DNA from: Perlabentimonas sp964554585
GTDB lineage: Bacteria > Bacteroidota > Bacteroidia > Bacteroidales > Tenuifilaceae
Assembly: GCA_964554585.1 (NCBI GenBank)
Contig: CAZKPD010000010.1
Coordinates: 1 to 36,812 of the forward strand
Reading direction: 5' to 3'
DNA length: 36,812 nt
The position numbers and the translations under genes were made by a program. Under the pieces are notes generated by a model. The model had not been told where the DNA came from and did no database searches. It was given only the letters and a program-made list of their open reading frames with translations. Shown piece after piece: positions 32,478-36,812 of the stretch (its first letter is position 1; every line of letters starts with the position of its first letter).

Positions 32478-35400
32478 ATGAAAACTACTTTGACAAGAGC
32501 GTTGTTTTATGTTTTTCTTATTTGTGCACTATTTCCGATAGTAGCACAAGGTCAAGTTTGGGAGCCCGTTGGCAATGCCCAAGGGATATCGAATGGATCT
32601 GCGGGAAGAAAGAAGCTGCTTTTTGACCATAACGATAATATGTATGTGGGCTATTATGACGTAGCAGCTGGTAAAGGATCGGTGCAGCAGTTTGATTATG
32701 CCAGTTCCTCCTGGTACTATTTAGGAGGTGAACCAGGTATTACAACTGGTACAGCAACTTACAATTCAATGGCGGTTGACCATGAAGGTAGTTTATTCTT
32801 TTTTAATCAAGCTGGTTGGCCGTCATCCGGACATGAGGTTCGAAAATTTGCAGATGGTGCTTGGACCCAGTTAGATAATATTACCAATGGGGGAGTGAAT
32901 TTTGTGGCTTCTACAATAACACCATCAGATATCATTTTTGCCGCCAATAATGAGAATAATGGGACGGTTAAGCGCTTTGTGAATGGGGTATGGGAGCAGG
33001 TCGGAATGACCGGATTTGCAGGCGGAGTGCCCTTTTTTTTGGATATGGCATCTGGTAGTGATGGTAAGGTTTATGTTAGCTTCAATAATGGTGGTTTAAA
33101 AATTTTTGAGAATACTGTTGATGCATCATCTACCGATGCATGGCAAGCAGTGGGTGGGGAAAATCCTATAGCCCCCGCCGCTCAAACTGAGGACTACAAT
33201 TCGGCCATAGCCATTGATAGCGAAAACAATTTGTATGTAGCCTACGTGTCTCCATCAAGTGAGGGGAACAAGTTGAATGTTAAAAAATTTGATGGCACTG
33301 AGTGGATTACTTTAGGGACTCCAAATTTTACGGAGAATAGGGTGAAGCATGTGAGTATAGCCATTGCTGCAGATGATATTATCTATGTTGCAGTTAGTAA
33401 TTGGGAAGATGAAAACTTGTTAAGGAACTATGTTTTAGCCTATGATGAAGAGAATGATTCTTGGTATCAGGCGGGCACAGGTTTTGCTTCAGAAGGGCAG
33501 GGGACTTATAATTCTTTGGCTGTTGATAGCTATGGGAACCTGTTTCTGGCCTATACTGATTCCGGTTTTGGAAAATTATTGGTAAAAAAGCTTAACCTTT
33601 TTTTAGTTGCAGCTGCAACTATCGAAATAGCTACCGAAGATGGTGGTCCTGCAGAAATAGCTGTTGATGATGGTACTCTTCAGCTAAAAGCTACAGTGCT
33701 TCCTGTGCAGGCTAGTCAAAACGTGGTTTGGAGCATGGTATCCGGTGAAACATTTGCAACGGTTAGTGAGGATGGGTTGGTTACTGCCATAGCTTCGGAT
33801 GCTGTGGTTACCGTAAGAGCCGCTTCTGCCGAAAACTCATCAATTTATAGCACTATAGATATCGTTATTACCAATCAGGATAGTGATGTTGAGGTAGATG
33901 AAATTATCATAAAACCGGAAGGATCACTTTATCCCGATATTTTTGCCATTGACGAATCATTGCAATTACTGGTTACTGTACTACCTGCCGAGGCAGACCA
34001 ACAAGTATCATGGTCTGTTATAGAGGGCGAAGAGGTGCTTTCGATTGATGCCAACGGAATGGTTACCTCACTTACCGAGGGCTATGCCATTGTTAGAGCC
34101 GCTCATATTGATGGAGTAGCGCATAAAGACATTAGGGTAAATGTGTGGGCTAATGGTTGCTCGCAAGGTACAGCAATTGATGCCAACGGAATAGGATACT
34201 ATATTACAGAAGGCTCTGTATTTAAAGGTGCCGATGACTTTATAGTTGCTGATGGGGTACGGTTTGAAATGAGCAAAGTAAGGTTAAGGTTAAAAACCCA
34301 TAATGAAGCTATAACCTCAGTTACTCTTAACTTTTTAGAGGATGATAATGGACGCCCGGGGAGAAATATTTTAAAAACCATTGAGAATTTGGTTCCCATT
34401 TCTCAAGTTTTCATTGCTGATCCGGGGGAGTTTTTGGGTAAAATTTACGATGTGGAATTGGATCTGCCCGAAATACAGGTCTTTAACCAAGGACGTTACT
34501 GGATCAATCCCATTGCCGCTACAGAAGCTGGTGGGACAGTAGCTTGGGCTACAACATTTCATAGTTTGGGTAGTTCGCACTACTCCTCCGGCAACAACCA
34601 TGGATATATGCCATCAGGTTTTGATGCATCATTTGAGATTACCGGGAATTGTATCACAATGCCTGTTATTATTTCGGCTACAGGCTATGACCAAGGGTGG
34701 ATTTTTGTTGATGAAACCGTAGAGCTATCTGCACAGGTTTCCACCACTGGTTCCGCTAATGTGGTATGGACCATTGAGTCGGGTGCAGAATATATCTCGT
34801 TAACAGGGGCTATGTCGCCTACAGTAACCGGAATGGTACCCGGAATTGCCGTTGTTAGAGCTGCCTTGGAAGAGAATCCGAACTACTATGATGAAATTAC
34901 GATTACGGTAATTGACCCCAATAGCTGCCACCAAGAAACTCTGTCAAACAATTTGGAGAATGGGTATATGTTCGAGAATATTCGCTTGGCTGTAGATATT
35001 ACTGTAGAACAGGGGGTTGTTTTTATGATCGATAAAGTTATTCCAACTACCGTAGGGTACTCTACCTATTTTAAGTTTATTTTCACAAAAGATGATGATG
35101 GGTTCCCTGGCGAAACGATTAGCAATATCAATGGAACCATCGTACACGACTGGGTTACCGGAATTAATTTTGATATTCCATTCCATCGTTATACTGTAGA
35201 GTTAGATAATCCCATTGAATTATCTCCCGGGAAATATTGGATGGAAATTCAGTGCAATGCAGTGGCATGGGAATCAACCACATCTAATATTATTGGCCAT
35301 CCTGGGGTATTCGACCAAGGAGAAGGTTGGGTATATGCTTCGAATAATAATGAGTATGTCTATAGCATAAACGGAGTTTGTGCTCCTGTTCTTCCCGAAA

Positions 35401-35909
35401 GTTTGGAGATAAGCGTATTGGGTGGTGGCGAGCCTAGCTTGCCTGCAGATAAAACCCTTCAACTTTTTGCACAAATTCTCCCAGCAACAGCAGTACAAGA
35501 AGTGATATGGACTGTTGAGTCGGGAATTGACTATATTTCAATAGATAGCAATGGGTTAGTAACTGGTAAAGCAATTGGTTCGGCCATTGTTAGGGCAACG
35601 TCTGTTATTGATGAATCTATCTATGGAGAAATTGCAGTGTTGGTAACTGATCCTGTAGGAATCAATGATGATATGCTTTCTGGTTTTTCTTACTATCCCT
35701 CTCCGGTAATTGATATTTTAAACGTGTCGTCTGCAAATACCATTATCCAGATAAGCGTTTTAGATATGTCAGGAAAGATGGTAATCACTCAAAAGGCTAA
35801 TGAGGCTATTGTGACTATAGATATGGGAATGTTACCTCGTGGGGTTTATATGGTTAGAGTAATCGAGGAGAACTCAAAGGTTAGGACCTTTAAAGTAATA
35901 AAACAGTAG
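32478..35909 (+). CDS. Secreted Big2-repeat protein with T9SS type A sorting domain
   Basis: The 1143-residue product has a signal peptide (about 1-25) and an N-terminal beta-propeller-like region (about 30-380) with repeated modules such as NSLAVDSYGNLFLAYTD. Four bacterial Ig-like (Big2) domains start near 385, 475, 735 and 975, each with the pattern LQL.A.VLP then V.W.V.SG then G.VTG, and are separated by two longer beta-rich modules. A C-terminal T9SS type A sorting domain fills the last 70 residues (YPSPVIDILNV to RTFKVIKQ, with LDMSGKMV and LPRGVYMVRV). The sorting domain sends it through the type IX system to the cell surface or outside. It is probably an adhesin or structural protein; no enzyme motif is visible. 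It follows the TPR-LuxR regulator. Confidence 0.88.
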   Translation: MKTTLTRALFYVFLICALFPIVAQGQVWEPVGNAQGISNGSAGRKKLLFDHNDNMYVGYYDVAAGKGSVQQFDYASSSWYYLGGEPGITTGTATYNSMAVDHEGSLFFFNQAGWPSSGHEVRKFADGAWTQLDNITNGGVNFVASTITPSDIIFAANNENNGTVKRFVNGVWEQVGMTGFAGGVPFFLDMASGSDGKVYVSFNNGGLKIFENTVDASSTDAWQAVGGENPIAPAAQTEDYNSAIAIDSENNLYVAYVSPSSEGNKLNVKKFDGTEWITLGTPNFTENRVKHVSIAIAADDIIYVAVSNWEDENLLRNYVLAYDEENDSWYQAGTGFASEGQGTYNSLAVDSYGNLFLAYTDSGFGKLLVKKLNLFLVAAATIEIATEDGGPAEIAVDDGTLQLKATVLPVQASQNVVWSMVSGETFATVSEDGLVTAIASDAVVTVRAASAENSSIYSTIDIVITNQDSDVEVDEIIIKPEGSLYPDIFAIDESLQLLVTVLPAEADQQVSWSVIEGEEVLSIDANGMVTSLTEGYAIVRAAHIDGVAHKDIRVNVWANGCSQGTAIDANGIGYYITEGSVFKGADDFIVADGVRFEMSKVRLRLKTHNEAITSVTLNFLEDDNGRPGRNILKTIENLVPISQVFIADPGEFLGKIYDVELDLPEIQVFNQGRYWINPIAATEAGGTVAWATTFHSLGSSHYSSGNNHGYMPSGFDASFEITGNCITMPVIISATGYDQGWIFVDETVELSAQVSTTGSANVVWTIESGAEYISLTGAMSPTVTGMVPGIAVVRAALEENPNYYDEITITVIDPNSCHQETLSNNLENGYMFENIRLAVDITVEQGVVFMIDKVIPTTVGYSTYFKFIFTKDDDGFPGETISNINGTIVHDWVTGINFDIPFHRYTVELDNPIELSPGKYWMEIQCNAVAWESTTSNIIGHPGVFDQGEGWVYASNNNEYVYSINGVCAPVLPESLEISVLGGGEPSLPADKTLQLFAQILPATAVQEVIWTVESGIDYISIDSNGLVTGKAIGSAIVRATSVIDESIYGEIAVLVTDPVGINDDMLSGFSYYPSPVIDILNVSSANTIIQISVLDMSGKMVITQKANEAIVTIDMGMLPRGVYMVRVIEENSKVRTFKVIKQ

Positions 35910-35940
35910 AGTTTCAAGGTTAGTAATTGGTTTACTGTTA

Positions 35941-35974
35941 ATCGGGCTGCTATTTATAGCAGCCTGATTTTTTT
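35941..35974 (+). terminator. Rho-independent terminator after the T9SS exoprotein gene
   Basis: An 11-bp stem with one G-T pair (ATCGGGCTGCT 35941-35951 with AGCAGCCTGAT 35958-35968), a 6-base loop and a seven-T run. Confidence 0.9.
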
Positions 35975-36110
35975 GAGATATACCGAGAAATTCAAATACC
36001 ATCTCACTATTCTCTTTTAAGTTGACCATTGTTTTGCCCATTGATCAACCGTCATACCGTTTATCTAAAATCAGTCTAATTCTCTATTATCCCTAATGAT
36101 GGGCTATACA

Positions 36111-36141
36111 TTGCCTATCTAAAGGCAAAGTGTTAGCTTTA
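36111..36141 (+). promoter_or_regulatory. Possible promoter of rubrerythrin
   Basis: TTG (36111-36113), 20 bases, TAGCTTTA (36134-36141) matches the Bacteroidota pattern except for the final base. The start would be near 36148, about 42 bases before the ATG. Confidence 0.45.
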
Positions 36142-36189
36142 GGCTTTCAATGAGAAAGCGAATAAGTTTAACCCCAAAAAAGATGTAAT

Positions 36190-36762
36190 ATGAGTATTAA
36201 AGGAACCGAAACCGAAAAAAATCTTCTAAAAGCATTTGCAGGTGAGTCGCAAGCCAAAAACCGATATACCTTTTTTGCTAAGCAAGCACAAAAGGAAGGA
36301 TACGAGCAGATCGCTGAGCTATTTTTGCAAACGGCCATGCATGAAGAGCAGCACGCAAAAACTTTCTTTAAATTCTTAGAGGGTGGAATGGTTGAGATTA
36401 CCGCATCATATCCTGCCGGAATGATTGGTACTACCGCCGAGAACCTTAAGGCTGCAGCCGAGGGTGAGAACGAGGAGTGGGTTGAACTTTATCCACATTT
36501 TGCTGAGGTGGCCGAAAAAGAGGGCTTTAAGCAGATTGCGGTTGCATTTAGAATGGTAGCCAAGGTTGAAAAAGAGCACGAAGAGCGTTACCTTAAGCTG
36601 CTTGAAAATATTGAGAAAGAGCACGTTTTTGAGAAAGAAGAGGAAACCGAATGGATGTGCCGCAAATGTGGTTACCATCATAAAGGTAAAAAAGCGCCTA
36701 AAGCATGTCCTGCCTGTCAGCATCCTACCAGTTACTTTGAGGTGGTTTCAAAAAACTACTAG
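36190..36762 (+). CDS. rbr: Rubrerythrin
   Basis: Rubrerythrin reduces hydrogen peroxide to water in the cytoplasm of anaerobes, using a di-iron centre fed by a rubredoxin domain. The 190-residue product has both parts: a four-helix ferritin-like domain (1-145) with E19, E52/E53 and H55 (HEEQH), a glutamate-rich helix around E94-E97, and E127/H130 (EKEH). A C-terminal rubredoxin domain has CRKCG (157-161) and CPAC (173-176). Length is normal. It has its own promoter and terminator, so it is probably monocistronic and induced by oxidative stress. Confidence 0.97.
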   Translation: MSIKGTETEKNLLKAFAGESQAKNRYTFFAKQAQKEGYEQIAELFLQTAMHEEQHAKTFFKFLEGGMVEITASYPAGMIGTTAENLKAAAEGENEEWVELYPHFAEVAEKEGFKQIAVAFRMVAKVEKEHEERYLKLLENIEKEHVFEKEEETEWMCRKCGYHHKGKKAPKACPACQHPTSYFEVVSKNY

Positions 36763-36786
36763 TCCAAAGGACTATCAAGTAATAAA

Positions 36787-36812
36787 AAAGGTGTTTCATT
36801 TGAAACACCTTT
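36787..36812 (+). terminator. Hairpin of the rubrerythrin terminator (cut by the window edge)
   Basis: An 11-bp perfect stem (AAAGGTGTTTC with GAAACACCTTT) around a 4-base loop, 24 bases after the stop codon. The T-tract begins at the last bases of the window. Confidence 0.75.

Overview
The window reads as a chromosomal segment of a Bacteroidota bacterium, most likely Bacteroidales. The grounds are the serC-serA-DUF1015 block, promoters of the Bacteroidota type (TTTG, 19-21 bp, TAnnTTTG), a Big2-repeat exoprotein with a type IX secretion (T9SS) C-terminal sorting domain, a FISUMP lipoprotein, a TPR-LuxR membrane regulator and a rubrerythrin that suggests an anaerobe. No genus can be named from the sequence alone.

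Layout. 1-4165: tail of an unidentified gene, then serC, a short-form serA, an interrupted four-helix-bundle gene framed by inverted repeats, and a DUF1015 gene ending at a clean terminator. This is the serine-biosynthesis block. 4166-14950: an AT-rich accessory island between housekeeping blocks. It holds a PIN-like protein with two C-terminal membrane segments, an ImmA/IrrE-DUF4411 toxin-antitoxin-like pair, a predicted EVE/PUA-like plus HNH nuclease, an unrecognised 558-residue protein, a C5 methyltransferase with its presumed restriction enzyme, and a class II Fic protein. Its spacers carry a hairpin-rich repeat family (near 4250, 11619 and 13749) and an attC-like bipartite palindrome (8551-8725). 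This looks like a defence or mobile-cassette island. 15183-16511: a FISUMP lipoprotein gene broken by an in-frame TAG.

16982-29608 is mostly core: an NfeD-SPFH pair, yaaA, an NMT1-domain membrane protein with a degenerate histidine-kinase tail, tsaD, a very large TamB gene, an exbB-exbD-tonB operon and a TSUP exporter. 29722-36812: a secreted alpha/beta hydrolase, a TPR-LuxR regulator next to a 1143-residue T9SS exoprotein it may control, and rubrerythrin with its terminator at the window edge.

How the genes work together: serC and serA supply two consecutive steps from 3-phosphoglycerate to phosphoserine. TamB and ExbBD-TonB both serve the outer membrane. The island genes share a theme of nucleases, modification and toxin-like proteins, but their joint action is inferred only from clustering. 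No tRNA, rRNA, CRISPR array, transposase or integrase gene was found.
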